36,543 nucleotides of DNA from Cellulomonas pakistanensis (GTDB lineage: Bacteria; Actinomycetota; Actinomycetes; Actinomycetales; Cellulomonadaceae): positions 1 to 36,543 of the forward strand of contig NZ_BONO01000035.1 of NCBI RefSeq assembly GCF_016862755.1, in the 5' to 3' direction. Below the pieces are notes generated by a model. That model was not told the DNA's origin. It worked only from the letters and a program-made list of their open reading frames with translations, and searched no databases. The translations under genes were made by a program, and so were the position numbers. Positions 17,261 to 27,962 of the stretch are shown here, piece after piece; positions within the stretch are counted from its first letter, which is position 1, and the number at the start of each line of letters is the position of its first letter.

Positions 17261-17866
17261 TCAGCGCGCGCTCGCCGCGGACAGCCGCTTGGCGAACGCC
17301 ACGGCGTCGCGGACCGCGCGCTCCCCCTCGGCCACGGCGGACACCCGGACGACGACGTCGTCGGGCGTCAGCGTGCCGGTGAGGCCGTGGTCCGCGTCGC
17401 AGCTCGGGTCCGCGCAGCCGGCGGGCTCCAGGTCGACCCGGGACACCGCGCCCCAGCCGATCGCCAGGGTGAGCTCCGCGGCGGCGGTGCCGGGCCGGTG
17501 CTGCTCGGGGCTCGCGATGACGTGCGTCAGGGCCACGGAGCGCAGCTCGGACAGCGGCACGGCCTCGGTGGTCGCGGCGGCGCTGGCGGACGGGTGCTCG
17601 CTGTCGGCGGGGTGGTCGTCCACGTGCGCCACGACGAGCCGCGTCGGGGTCAGCGCGAGCACGGTGACGTGCCGGCGCACCTCCTGCGCGTCGAAGGTGG
17701 TCTCGGGGTGCACGAGGTACGCCTCGACGGGCTCGTCCGCGAGGGCGACGTCCAGGACGTCGGCGACCAGGTCCGGGTAGTACCCGGCGCGGTGCAGGTC
17801 GCGCAGCAGGTCGGTGGAGGGGGCAGGCACCCGCACATCCTCCCACCGGTCGGGGCGCGCCGTCAC
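17261..17866 (-). CDS. DUF5998 family protein
   Basis: A 201-aa soluble protein with LRDLHRAGYYPDLVADVLDVALADEP near the N-terminus, HVTVLALTPTRLVVAHVDDH in the middle, and GCADPSCDADHGLTGTLTPD before a helical C-terminus. It matches the uncharacterised actinobacterial DUF5998 family. The beta-rich middle resembles a PH-like fold, but this is only an impression. GTG start with a weak G-rich ribosome site; 22 bp after pat and 2 bp before the phosphodiesterase gene, so co-transcribed with both. Function unknown. Confidence 0.82.
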   Translation of the reverse strand: MTARPDRWEDVRVPAPSTDLLRDLHRAGYYPDLVADVLDVALADEPVEAYLVHPETTFDAQEVRRHVTVLALTPTRLVVAHVDDHPADSEHPSASAAATTEAVPLSELRSVALTHVIASPEQHRPGTAAAELTLAIGWGAVSRVDLEPAGCADPSCDADHGLTGTLTPDDVVVRVSAVAEGERAVRDAVAFAKRLSAASAR

Positions 17867-17888
17867 ACCCCCGCGCGCGCCGCGTCGA

Positions 17889-20705
17889 TCAGGCCGGCAG
17901 GGCCCGCCGGGGACCGTCCGCCCGGGTGCCCGCGACGCCGACCCGGGCCTGCGCGCCCAGCACGTACGCGCCGCGCTCGGCGACCACGACGGGGTTCAGC
18001 TCGAGGTGCAGCAGCTCGGGCAGCTGGTCGGCGAGCACCGCGACGCGCGCGAGCACCTCCTCCAGCGCGGCGACGTCGAGCGGCGGCACGCCCCGGTAGC
18101 CGAACAGCCGGGGCGCGGACCGCGGGGCGCGCACCATGTCGGAGACGTCGACGTCGGTCAGCGGTGGAACGGCCCAGGCGACGTCTCCCAGCAGGTCGGT
18201 GGTGTCGCCGCCGAGCCCGAAGCCGAGCACCGGGCCGAACAGCGGGTCCTCGGCGGACCGGATGACGCAGGCGACGCCGTGCGGGGCCATCGCCTGCACC
18301 TCGAGCGGCGCGCGCCCCGGCTCGGGCTCGCGGCCGGCGGCCAGCGCGAGCACCTGGGCCACGTCGGCGCGCAGCTCGGTCTCGTCGTGCACGTCCAGCC
18401 GCACGCCGCCCAGGTCGGAGCGGTGCCGCAGCGCGGGCACGGTGGACTTGAGCGCCACCGGCCAGCCCAGCCGGTCGGCGGCCGCGACGGCCTCGTCCGC
18501 GTCGTGCACGCCGACGGTCGGGAACACGTGCACGCCGGCAAGGGACAGGAGCTCGGCGACCTGCTCGTGCGTGAGGTCGAGGGAGGCGCGGCTGCCCGCC
18601 TCGTCGAGCCAGCCCGCGATCCGGCGACGCGCGGTGCGGGCGTGGATGCCCTCGGGCGCGACGAGCCGGCCGCGGTCGGCGGACCGCCACGCGGCGTACC
18701 GGGCCGCCTGGCCGAGCGCGAGCACCGCGTCCTCGGGCGTGGTGTACGCGGGCACGGTGCGCAGCGCGCCGTCCGCGTCGGGCGCGGTCAGCGCCGGGGT
18801 CGCGCCGTGCAGGCCGAGCAGGCAGGCGACGGACGTGCGCCCGGACCCGGCGGCGTGCCGGGCGAGCGCCTGCGCCACGCGGTCGTCCCGGGGACCGACG
18901 GTCGGGACGTGCATGGTGACGACGACCTCGACGTCCGGGTCGGAGTACACCTGGGCGAACGTGCGCTCGACCTTCGCGTCGTCGGCGTCCTCGTGCAGGA
19001 TCGCCGGGGCGCGCGCGACGGTGAACCCCGCGGCGGCCAGCGCCTCCGTCACCAGGGACGCGGCGGCGGACGACGACGCGACGACCGCGGCGCGCCGGCC
19101 CGGCGGCAGCGGCTGCAGCGCGAACAGCTGGGACACCTCGAGCATCTGGTGCACGTTGTCCACCAGCACCACGCCCGAGCGGCGCATGACCTCCTGCAGC
19201 GTCTGCCGGGACGCCTGCGTGGGCCGGACGGCGTGCCCGGGCGGTACGACGTGGCCCGACCGGCCCGCCGTCACCACGACGACGGGCTTCGCGGACGCGA
19301 GCCGCCGGGCGACCCGGGAGAACTTCCGGGGGTTGCCGATCGACTCCAGGTACAGCGCGACGACGTCCGTCGAGTCGTCGTCCTGCCAGAACTGCATGAG
19401 GTCGTTGCCCGACACGTCCGCGCGGTTGCCGGCGGACACCAGGTGCGCGAGCCCGAGGTGCCGGCGGCGCACCGACCCGAGGATCGACACCGCGGTGGAC
19501 GCCGACTGGCAGAACAGGCCGATCCGGCCGGCCGGCGGCGGGTCCTCGGTGAGCGAGGCGTTCAGCAGCCCGCCGGCGGCGTGCGCGAGCAGCCCGTAGG
19601 ACCGCGGGCCGACGACCCGCAGGCCGGCGGCGTGCGCGGCGCGCAGCAGGGCCCGCTGCAGCGCCAGCCCGGTCGGCCCCTGCTCGGCGTAGCCGCCGGA
19701 CAGCACCACGACGCCCTTGACGCCGAGCCGGCCGAGCGCGCGCACGGCGACGACCGCCTCGGCGGCGGGCAGGGCGAGCACGGCGAGGTCGACGGGGCCG
19801 GGCACGTCGTCGATCCGGTCCCAGTGGCGGACCACCGGGGCGGTCCCGGGCGCGCCGGGGTCCGGCTCGGACGCGACCGCCGGCGCCGGGCGGCCCACCA
19901 CGTGCACCTCGACGGGGCGGTCGTCGCCGCCGGCGGCCGTGACCGCGCCGGTCCGGTGCTCGGGCTCGTCGCCCCGCGCTCCGCCCGCGGCCAGGTCCGC
20001 GAGGACCCGCTCCGCGCGCCGGTCGTCGAGCGAGCCCGGCGCGGCGTGCGGCGACGACAGCACCAGCACGGACCGCGCGTGCAGCAGCGCCTGCACGCTG
20101 CGCGCCTCGGCGGCGTGCTCGCGCGCCATCATCACGGCGAGCGACCGGTCGGTCGGGTCGATGTCGAACCCGACGGTCACGACGCCGTCCTCCAGGTGCT
20201 GCTGCAGCGAGTACCCGGCCTCGCGGAACACGGCGATCATCCGGCCGTTCTGCGGCATCACGTCGGCGGTGAACCGGCGGATCCCCCGCTCGCGCGCCGC
20301 CGCGGCCAGGTGCTCGAGCAGCACGGAGCCCAGCCCGCGGCCGTGGTGCGCGTCGGCGATGTTGAACGCGACCTCGGCCTCGTCGGGGCCGACCTTGTCG
20401 TAGCGCGCGACGCCGATGATCGCGTCGTCCCCCGTCACCGCGACGAGCGCGACCCGGTCGCGGTGGTCGACCCGGGTGAACCGGGCCAGGTCGCGGTCGG
20501 GCAGCCGTTCGAGCGGCGCGAAGAACCGGAACACGATCGACGCCTCGGACTGCCCGACGTGGAACGCCTGCAGCGCGTCGGCGTCCTCGGGGCGGATCGG
20601 GCGCACGTGCGTGGTGCTGCCGTCGCGGAGGACGACGTCGGCCTCCCAGCTCTCCGGGTACACGGCGGGCGCCTGGTCCCCCGCGGAACCCGTGCTCTCG
20701 GCCAT
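17889..20705 (-). CDS. pat: Protein lysine acetyltransferase of PatA type (GNAT plus acyl-CoA synthetase-like domains)
   Basis: A 938-aa fusion. An N-terminal GNAT domain (about 25-185) carries the acetyl-CoA loop HHGRGLGSVLLEHL. It is followed by NDP-forming acyl-CoA synthetase-like regions: a CoA-binding/ligase part (about 200-690, with VVLSGGYAEQGP, LFCQSASTAVSILG and SAGNRADVSGND) and an ATP-grasp part to the end (VALKSTVPALRHRSDLGGVRL). GNAT-first order matches PatA of Streptomyces lividans, the reverse of Salmonella Pat; known members acetylate AMP-forming acyl-CoA synthetases. There is no cyclic-nucleotide domain, unlike mycobacterial Pat. The ATG follows TAGGCT by 7 nt (leaderless-type). 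First gene of a four-gene operon; divergent from parC. Confidence 0.9.
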   Translation of the reverse strand: MAESTGSAGDQAPAVYPESWEADVVLRDGSTTHVRPIRPEDADALQAFHVGQSEASIVFRFFAPLERLPDRDLARFTRVDHRDRVALVAVTGDDAIIGVARYDKVGPDEAEVAFNIADAHHGRGLGSVLLEHLAAAARERGIRRFTADVMPQNGRMIAVFREAGYSLQQHLEDGVVTVGFDIDPTDRSLAVMMAREHAAEARSVQALLHARSVLVLSSPHAAPGSLDDRRAERVLADLAAGGARGDEPEHRTGAVTAAGGDDRPVEVHVVGRPAPAVASEPDPGAPGTAPVVRHWDRIDDVPGPVDLAVLALPAAEAVVAVRALGRLGVKGVVVLSGGYAEQGPTGLALQRALLRAAHAAGLRVVGPRSYGLLAHAAGGLLNASLTEDPPPAGRIGLFCQSASTAVSILGSVRRRHLGLAHLVSAGNRADVSGNDLMQFWQDDDSTDVVALYLESIGNPRKFSRVARRLASAKPVVVVTAGRSGHVVPPGHAVRPTQASRQTLQEVMRRSGVVLVDNVHQMLEVSQLFALQPLPPGRRAAVVASSSAAASLVTEALAAAGFTVARAPAILHEDADDAKVERTFAQVYSDPDVEVVVTMHVPTVGPRDDRVAQALARHAAGSGRTSVACLLGLHGATPALTAPDADGALRTVPAYTTPEDAVLALGQAARYAAWRSADRGRLVAPEGIHARTARRRIAGWLDEAGSRASLDLTHEQVAELLSLAGVHVFPTVGVHDADEAVAAADRLGWPVALKSTVPALRHRSDLGGVRLDVHDETELRADVAQVLALAAGREPEPGRAPLEVQAMAPHGVACVIRSAEDPLFGPVLGFGLGGDTTDLLGDVAWAVPPLTDVDVSDMVRAPRSAPRLFGYRGVPPLDVAALEEVLARVAVLADQLPELLHLELNPVVVAERGAYVLGAQARVGVAGTRADGPRRALPA

Positions 20706-20712
20706 GGTCCCG

Positions 20713-20718
20713 AGCCTA
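20713..20718 (-). promoter_or_regulatory. -10 element for leaderless pat operon
   Basis: TAGGCT on the minus strand, 7 nt before the ATG of pat; no ribosome site between. Confidence 0.5.
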
Positions 20719-20768
20719 ACCAACGCCGCGACCGCGCGTCGTGGTGGTCCACGGGGTCGCCGGGCGGG

Positions 20769-20774
20769 GACAAT
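20769..20774 (+). promoter_or_regulatory. -10 element for parC
   Basis: GACAAT lies 47 bp before the parC ATG; a start near 20781 gives a leader of about 40 nt including a GGGAG ribosome-like site. No recognisable -35. Confidence 0.45.
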
Positions 20775-20821
20775 GGGCGCCGACCACCGACCCACGCACC
20801 GCCGAGGGAGCACCCCGCAGC

Positions 20822-23335
20822 ATGGCGCGCCGCAGCAGCACCCCCGACGTCCCGCCCGAGGACGTCGCCGAGCGCATCGTCGACATCGACGTCGCCACCG
20901 AGATGGAGGGCTCGTTCCTCGAGTACGCCTACTCGGTCATCTACTCGCGCGCCCTGCCCGACGCCCGGGACGGCCTCAAGCCGGTGCAGCGCCGGATCCT
21001 GTTCCAGATGTCCGACATGGGCCTGCGTCCCGACCGGCCGTTCGTGAAGTCGGCGCGCGTCGTCGGCGAGGTCATGGGCAAGCTGCACCCGCACGGCGAC
21101 ACCGCCATCTACGACGCCATGGTCCGCATGGCGCAGCCGTTCTCGCTGCGGCTGCCGCTCGTCGACGGGCACGGCAACTTCGGCTCGCTCGACGACGGCC
21201 CTGCCGCCCCGCGGTACACCGAGGCCCGGATGGCGCCGTCCGCGCTCGCGATGACGCAGAGCCTGGACGAGGACGTCGTCGACTTCGTCCCGAACTACGA
21301 CAACAAGCTGACCCAGCCGGGCGTGCTGCCCGCCGCCATCCCGAACCTGCTGGTGAACGGCGCGTCCGGCATCGCGGTCGGCATGGCCACCAACATGGCG
21401 CCGCACAACCTGGTCGAGGTCGTGGCCGCCGCCCGGCACCTGGTGCTGCACCCCGAGGCGACCCTCGACGAGCTGCTGCGGTTCGTGCCGGGCCCCGACC
21501 TGCCCAGCGGCGGCAAGATCGTCGGCCTGGAGGGCGTGCGCGACGCGTACCGCACCGGCCGCGGCGCGTTCCGGACCCGGGCCACCGCGCGGATCGAGAA
21601 CGTCACCCCGCGCCGCAAGGGCATCGTCGTCACCGAGCTGCCGTACACCGTCGGCCCCGAGAAGGTCATCGAGAAGATCAAGGAGGGCGTGCAGTCCAAG
21701 AAGCTCTCCGGCATCGCGGACGCGCTCGACCTCACCGACCGGCAGCACGGCCTGCGCCTGGTCATCGAGGTCAAGACCGGGTTCAACCCCGAGGCCGTGC
21801 TGGAGCAGCTCTACCGGTACACGCCGCTCGAGGACTCGTTCTCGATCAACAACGTCGCCCTGGTCGAGGGCCAGCCCCGCACCCTCGGCCTGCGCGAGCT
21901 GCTGCAGGTCTGGGTCGACCACCGGATCTCCGTCGTGCGGCGGCGGAGCCAGTTCCGGCTGCGGAAGAAGCAGGAGCGGCTGCACCTCGTCGAGGGCCTG
22001 CTGATCGCGATCGTCGACATCGACGAGGTCATCCAGGTCATCCGCTCCTCCGACGACGCCGACGCCGCCCGCACCCGGCTGCGCCAGGTGTTCGACCTGT
22101 CCGAGCCGCAGGCCGAGTACATCCTCGAGCTCCGGCTGCGCCGCCTGACCAAGTTCTCCCGCATCGAGCTGGAGAAGGAGCGCGACGAGCTGCTCGAGGA
22201 GATCGCGGCCCTGCAGGCGATCCTCGGCGACGAGTCGCTGCTCCGGACGACGGTCAGCGACGAGATGGCCGAGGTCGCCGCGACCTACGGCACCCCGCGC
22301 CGCACCATCCTGCTCGAGTCCGCCGGCGGGGTCGCGACCGCCGCGGAGGGGGCGCCCGCGCCGCGGTCCGGCCGCGCCGCCGCCCCCGCGCTGTCGCTCG
22401 AGATCGAGGACTCCCCCTGCTACGCGCTGCTGTCCGCGACCGGCCTGATCGCGCGGACCGGCAGCACCGACGTCGCGCTGCGGCCCGCGCCGGGCGCCGG
22501 GCGGTCCAAGCACGACGTGCTCGCCGGGGCCGTGGCCACGTCCGTGCGCGGCGAGGTCGGCGTGCTGACGTCGCGCGGCGTCGTGCGCCGGGTGTCCGTG
22601 CTCGACCTGCCCGGGCTGCCGCCGACCGACGGCGCGCCGAACCTGTCCGGCGGGCTGCCGCTGTCCGAGCTGCTGGCGCTCGACAAGGGCGAGCGGGTCG
22701 TCTCGCTGGTGTCCGTCGCGCCCGACGCCCCGACGCTCGCGCTCGGCACGGCGCAGGGCGTCGTGAAGCGCGTGACCTCCGGCGAGGCGCCCGCGAACCG
22801 CGACTCCTGGGAGGTCATCGGCCTCAAGGACGGCGACGAGGTCGTGGGCGCCGCCGCCGTCACGGACGACGACGAGCTCGTGTTCATCTCGTCCGACGCC
22901 GCGCTGCTGCACTTCGCCGCCGCCTCCGTGCGGCCGCAGGGTCGGCCCGCGGGCGGCATGGCGGGCATCAAGCTCGCCGCCGGCCAGCGGGTCGTGCACT
23001 TCGGGGCGCTGCCCGCCGGGTCCGACGCGGCCGACGACGCCGAGGGGCCCGTCGTGGTGACCGTCGCCGGGTCGTCGACCGCGCTGCCGGGCACCCAGAC
23101 CGGGTCCGCCAAGGTCACGCCGTTCTCGCGCTACCCGGGCAAGGGCCGCGCCACCGGCGGCGTCCGGGCGCACCGGTTCCTCAAGGGCGAGGACGCGCTG
23201 TTCCTCGCCTGGGCCGGGCCGGCGCCCGCGCGGGCCACGGGGTCGGCCGGGCAGCCGGTCGACCTGCCGGAGCCGGACGAGCGCCGGGACGGGTCGGGCC
23301 AGCCGCTGGCGGCGCCGCCGCTCGCGATCGGCTGA
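20822..23335 (+). CDS. parC: DNA topoisomerase IV subunit A
   Basis: Breaks and rejoins DNA in the type IIA topoisomerase that unlinks daughter chromosomes. The 837-aa protein has the winged-helix breakage domain with the active-site Tyr in APRYTEARM, tower and coiled-coil domains, and a beta-pinwheel C-terminal domain from about residue 510. The quinolone-determining segment reads [12 protein letters not shown], with Thr and Asp at the positions equivalent to E. coli GyrA 83 and 87. The C-terminal domain lacks a GyrA box (QRRGGKG), which favours ParC over GyrA. The parE partner lies 2 kb downstream on the opposite strand. Several pipelines would call it gyrA-like; parC/parE near the principal sigma factor is also found in Streptomyces. 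Confidence 0.9.
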   Translation: MARRSSTPDVPPEDVAERIVDIDVATEMEGSFLEYAYSVIYSRALPDARDGLKPVQRRILFQMSDMGLRPDRPFVKSARVVGEVMGKLHPHGDTAIYDAMVRMAQPFSLRLPLVDGHGNFGSLDDGPAAPRYTEARMAPSALAMTQSLDEDVVDFVPNYDNKLTQPGVLPAAIPNLLVNGASGIAVGMATNMAPHNLVEVVAAARHLVLHPEATLDELLRFVPGPDLPSGGKIVGLEGVRDAYRTGRGAFRTRATARIENVTPRRKGIVVTELPYTVGPEKVIEKIKEGVQSKKLSGIADALDLTDRQHGLRLVIEVKTGFNPEAVLEQLYRYTPLEDSFSINNVALVEGQPRTLGLRELLQVWVDHRISVVRRRSQFRLRKKQERLHLVEGLLIAIVDIDEVIQVIRSSDDADAARTRLRQVFDLSEPQAEYILELRLRRLTKFSRIELEKERDELLEEIAALQAILGDESLLRTTVSDEMAEVAATYGTPRRTILLESAGGVATAAEGAPAPRSGRAAAPALSLEIEDSPCYALLSATGLIARTGSTDVALRPAPGAGRSKHDVLAGAVATSVRGEVGVLTSRGVVRRVSVLDLPGLPPTDGAPNLSGGLPLSELLALDKGERVVSLVSVAPDAPTLALGTAQGVVKRVTSGEAPANRDSWEVIGLKDGDEVVGAAAVTDDDELVFISSDAALLHFAAASVRPQGRPAGGMAGIKLAAGQRVVHFGALPAGSDAADDAEGPVVVTVAGSSTALPGTQTGSAKVTPFSRYPGKGRATGGVRAHRFLKGEDALFLAWAGPAPARATGSAGQPVDLPEPDERRDGSGQPLAAPPLAIG

Positions 23336-23336
23336 C

Positions 23337-23354
23337 GCCGCCGCCGGCGGCGGC
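23337..23354. terminator. GC-rich palindrome after parC
   Basis: GCCGCCGCCGGCGGCGGC is a perfect 18-bp palindrome starting 2 bp after the parC stop. With little room for a loop, the effective stem is about 7 bp. It may act with the larger hairpin at 23428-23470 to end parC transcripts. Confidence 0.45.
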
Positions 23355-23414
23355 GCGGGCGCGCGCGCCGACCCGCGTCAGCGGCGGCGCTGCCGCCGTC
23401 GGCGGCGCGGGCGC

Positions 23415-23532
23415 CGAGTGGGCACGCGACGCGTCGAGTGGGCATCCCCTGGTTGCCCACTCGACGCGTCCGGTGCCCACTCGACGCATCCGGCGCCCAC
23501 CCGACGCATCCCGGTGCCCGCTCGGCGGTTCC
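23415..23532. repeat. Fold-back array of about 20-bp units between parC and marR
   Basis: Six copies of a unit containing GTGGGCA. Two are in one orientation (cores CGAGTGGGCA at 23415-23424 and CGTCGAGTGGGCA at 23432-23444). Four are inverted (23454-23471, 23472-23491, 23492-23511, 23513-23532), following GGTGCCCACTCGACGCATCC with 0-6 mismatches; the outermost copy is the most degenerate. The orientation switch creates a 17-bp hairpin. The array occupies the convergent gap of parC (+) and marR (-). Confidence 0.8.
23428..23470. terminator. 17-bp hairpin at the centre of the fold-back array
   Basis: GACGCGTCGAGTGGGCA at 23428-23444 pairs perfectly with 23454-23470 around a 9-nt TCCCCTGGT loop. 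Its place between two convergent genes fits a bidirectional terminator. The flanking repeat copies could compete for the same pairings. Confidence 0.6.
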
Positions 23533-23551
23533 CGGGGCGCGGCGCCGCGGG

Positions 23552-24025
23552 TCAGTGCGCGGGGGCCGTCGCGGCGATGCGCGCGCGGACCAGGCCCGAC
23601 ACCTCGACGAGCGACGCGACCTGCGCCTCGTCCAGCGGCGCGAGCAGCAGGTCCCGCACGAGGACGCGCCGCGTGCGCTGCGCGGCCTTCGCGGCGGCCA
23701 CCCCGGCGTCGGTCAGGCAGACGACCGTCCCGCGGCCGTCCTGGCGGTCGCGGGTGCGGGTGACCAGCCCACGGGTCTCCATGCGCCGCAGCTGGTGCGA
23801 CACCCGGCTGTCCTGCCACTCGGCCGCGGCGGCGAGGTCCTTGGCGCGCAGCCCGGGGTGCCCGGCGGCCAGCAGCGGCTCGAGCAGCTCCAGGTCGGCG
23901 ACGGACACGCCGGCCTCGGCCCCGAGCCCGCGCTCGAGCGCCGTGAACATCTCCCGGGAGAGTCCCAGGTACATCCGCCAGGTGGCGTCCTCGTCGACCT
24001 GCGCACGCCCGTCCTCTGGAGCCAT
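23552..24025 (-). CDS. MarR family transcriptional regulator
   Basis: A 157-aa winged-helix DNA-binding protein. Order: N-terminal dimerisation helix (TWRMYLGLSREMFTALERGL), recognition region AGHPGLRAKDLAAAAEWQDSRVSHQLRRMETRGLV, wing RDRQDGRGTVVCLTDAG, and C-terminal dimer helices. The conserved wing Asp-Gly-Arg pattern is intact. The ligand is unknown. It has its own promoter, TTCGAC-17-TACGCT followed by 6 nt and the ATG, so it is probably leaderless. It lies 41 bp downstream of a tandem GNAT gene on the same strand, which it may regulate. Confidence 0.93.
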   Translation of the reverse strand: MAPEDGRAQVDEDATWRMYLGLSREMFTALERGLGAEAGVSVADLELLEPLLAAGHPGLRAKDLAAAAEWQDSRVSHQLRRMETRGLVTRTRDRQDGRGTVVCLTDAGVAAAKAAQRTRRVLVRDLLLAPLDEAQVASLVEVSGLVRARIAATAPAH

Positions 24026-24031
24026 GCGCAC

Positions 24032-24060
24032 AGCGTAGGGCCAGGCCGTCGTGCGTCGAA
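24032..24060 (-). promoter_or_regulatory. marR promoter (-35 and -10), leaderless
   Basis: On the minus strand TTCGAC (24055-24060), a 17-bp spacer and TACGCT (24032-24037) are followed by 6 nt and the marR ATG. Spacing is ideal, and this is the best -35/-10 pair in the window. It fills almost the whole gap to the GNAT stop codon. Confidence 0.65.
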
Positions 24061-24066
24061 CCGTAT

Positions 24067-25125
24067 TCAGACCTCGATCGTGTACATGACCGCGCCGTGC
24101 GTGACCTCGTACCCGAGGCTCGCGTACAGGCCGTGCGCGCCGGACGGGTTCTCCGTGTCCACGTCCAGCTCGGCGTACTGCATGCCGTCGGCCCGGAACG
24201 ACGTCATCGCCGCCGTGAGCAGGGCCGGCGCGAGCCCGCGGCCGCGCCACGCGCGGCGCACGCCGAGCAGCTCGGTGTAGCCCGAGGTGAACCCGGCGAC
24301 CGCCCAGTCGTGCTCGTAGCGCCCCGAGAGCGTGTACCCGGCGACCTCGCCGGTCGCCTCGTCGACCGCCACGTGGCTCCACTGCGGCGCGAACATCGCG
24401 CGGCCCTGCTGCCAGTGCGCGGCCGTCCGGGGCTCGCTCCCCCAGTGGTCGGCGAACGCCTCGTTGTGCGCGAGCCGCACGGCCTCGTCGAGGTCCGGCG
24501 ACCAGGGCACGATCCGCACGCCGTCGAGCGGGCGCGGCTCGGGCAGCGGCCGCGACAGGTCCCGCCGCATGTCGGTGAAGTACCGGATCGGGGCGAAACC
24601 CGCCGCCGCGTGCAGGGCGAGCGCGTCCGCGCGGTGGTCCTCGAGGAACGCGGCGATCCGGCCGGGCGCGTCCTTGCCGGACTCGGCGAGCTTCTGCCGG
24701 GCCCGCGCGGTCGCCCACGCCAGCAGCGCGCGCCCGATGCCGCGGCCGCGCCAGGCGGGGTCGACGCCGCCGCCGAGCCAGACCCGGACGACCCGCACGT
24801 CCCCGGGCGGCGCGTCGACCGTGATCCAGGCGCGCGGGACGCCGTCGGCGTCGAGGCCGACCCGGGTGTCCCGCGCCGGGTCCTTCCAGTCGCCGTCGAA
24901 CCCCTCGCCGACCTCGACCTCGCTGGTGCGGAAGGGCTGGGCGTCGGCGTCCTCGACCCGGGCGACGAGCGCCGCCAGCACGGGGACGTCCGCGCGGGTG
25001 AGCGCGCGCCAGGTCAGCCCGGTCGCGGCGCGGTCGGGCTCGGGCAGGGTCGCGGGGGCCGCGGCGCGCTCGGCGAGCGACCGGGCTCCGGTGGTCGTCG
25101 CGGGGGTCTGCGTGGTCTCGGGCAT
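24067..25125 (-). CDS. Tandem-GNAT N-acetyltransferase (MshD-like architecture)
   Basis: A 352-aa protein with two GNAT domains, about residues 37-185 and 195-352. Each has a recognisable acetyl-CoA loop: WRGRGIGRALL near 125-135 and WRGRGLAPALL near 293-303. The two-domain layout is that of mycothiol synthase MshD, but the substrate-side residues do not let me identify the substrate, so no symbol is given. The first ~30 residues are Ala/Thr-rich. ATG start at MPETTQTPA; no clear ribosome site. A marR gene follows 41 bp downstream, suggesting an antibiotic- or metabolite-related role by association only. Confidence 0.85.
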   Translation of the reverse strand: MPETTQTPATTTGARSLAERAAAPATLPEPDRAATGLTWRALTRADVPVLAALVARVEDADAQPFRTSEVEVGEGFDGDWKDPARDTRVGLDADGVPRAWITVDAPPGDVRVVRVWLGGGVDPAWRGRGIGRALLAWATARARQKLAESGKDAPGRIAAFLEDHRADALALHAAAGFAPIRYFTDMRRDLSRPLPEPRPLDGVRIVPWSPDLDEAVRLAHNEAFADHWGSEPRTAAHWQQGRAMFAPQWSHVAVDEATGEVAGYTLSGRYEHDWAVAGFTSGYTELLGVRRAWRGRGLAPALLTAAMTSFRADGMQYAELDVDTENPSGAHGLYASLGYEVTHGAVMYTIEV

Positions 25126-25210
25126 GCGGGACACGGTGCCCGACGGCGCGCGCGGTGTCACGCGGATTCCCCCGCCGCGCGGGTCGGTCCCCGATCGCCG
25201 GGCGCTCGCT

Positions 25211-25249
25211 CCTGCCCTCCACGCGGCCGGGGCCGCGGCGGAGGGCAGG
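25211..25249 (-). terminator. Hairpin terminator downstream of parE
   Basis: CCTGCCCTCC (25211-25220) pairs with GGAGGGCAGG (25240-25249) around an inner GCGGCC/GGCCGC stem, 13 bp after the parE stop and before the GNAT gene on the same strand. Confidence 0.75.
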
Positions 25250-25262
25250 CGTCGTGAGCGGG

Positions 25263-27410
<2,148 letters not shown>

Positions 27411-27418
27411 GAGTCCCG

Positions 27419-27424
27419 AGGGTA
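27419..27424 (-). promoter_or_regulatory. -10 element for leaderless parE
   Basis: TACCCT on the minus strand, 8 nt before the GTG start; it decides between the two possible parE starts. Confidence 0.45.
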
Positions 27425-27617
27425 GTGGCTGGGACCGACAGATCCGCGGCACCATGCCGCCGCCGGGCGTCGATCCTCAGGGCGTCGTGCTCGGGCGGTC
27501 TCGATCCGGTGTCGGTCGTGTGACGGCAGGGTGACATCGTCCGGCCGGGCGTACGCGGTGAGCGAACCACCCGCTCCCGACGGGAAGGATCCGGGCCGGA
27601 GATGGTTGTATGACAGC

Positions 27618-27845
27618 GTGACGGAGACGATCGAGACCACGAACCCGCTGACCGCAGCCGACCGCTGCGACCGCTGCGGCGCTCAGGCCTACGTCCGCGT
27701 GCAGCTGCCCGTGGGCGAGCTCCTGTTCTGCGCCCACCACGCGCGCGAGCACGCGCCGAAGTACTCGCAGGTCGCGACCCACGTGCAGGACGAGACGGAC
27801 AAGCTGCTCGCCGAGCACGGAGCCGGGGCCGGCGCCGCTCGCTGA
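27618..27845 (+). CDS. Small zinc-ribbon-like protein, DUF7455 family
   Basis: A 75-aa protein starting VTETIETTNPLTAADRCDRCG. The CDRCG knuckle and a later CAHHAREH form a C2-CxxH arrangement likely to bind zinc; the rest is PVGELLF and a charged helix ending LLAEHGAGAGAAR. It corresponds to a very conserved small actinobacterial family found beside parE and the principal sigma factor. Function unknown. The GTG start is chosen because family conservation begins there; an upstream in-frame GTG at 27531 would add 29 poorly conserved residues. There is no clear ribosome site, and TTGTAT 6 nt upstream is a poor -10. Confidence 0.85.
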   Translation: MTETIETTNPLTAADRCDRCGAQAYVRVQLPVGELLFCAHHAREHAPKYSQVATHVQDETDKLLAEHGAGAGAAR

Positions 27846-27903
27846 GCCGCACCAGCACCCCCGCGGGCGCACCGGGACGAGGCGCCGCCCGCCGCGACGA
27901 CAC

Positions 27904-27943
27904 GAGGGGCCCGCCCCCGGCTGCGGCCGGGAGCGGGCCCCTC
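27904..27943. terminator. Bidirectional hairpin terminator
   Basis: GAGGGGCCCGC (27904-27914) pairs perfectly with GCGGGCCCCTC (27933-27943) and encloses a CGGC/GCCG inner stem. It lies between the convergent zinc-ribbon gene (+) and alcohol dehydrogenase (-). Confidence 0.8.
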
Positions 27944-27962
27944 TGCGTGCCGGCCGCCCGGC

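Noticed and set aside
20822..23335. Calling this gene gyrA
   Set aside because: The C-terminal domain lacks the GyrA box, and the partner subunit is nearby with the parC/parE-type location beside the principal sigma factor. A full phylogeny would settle it.
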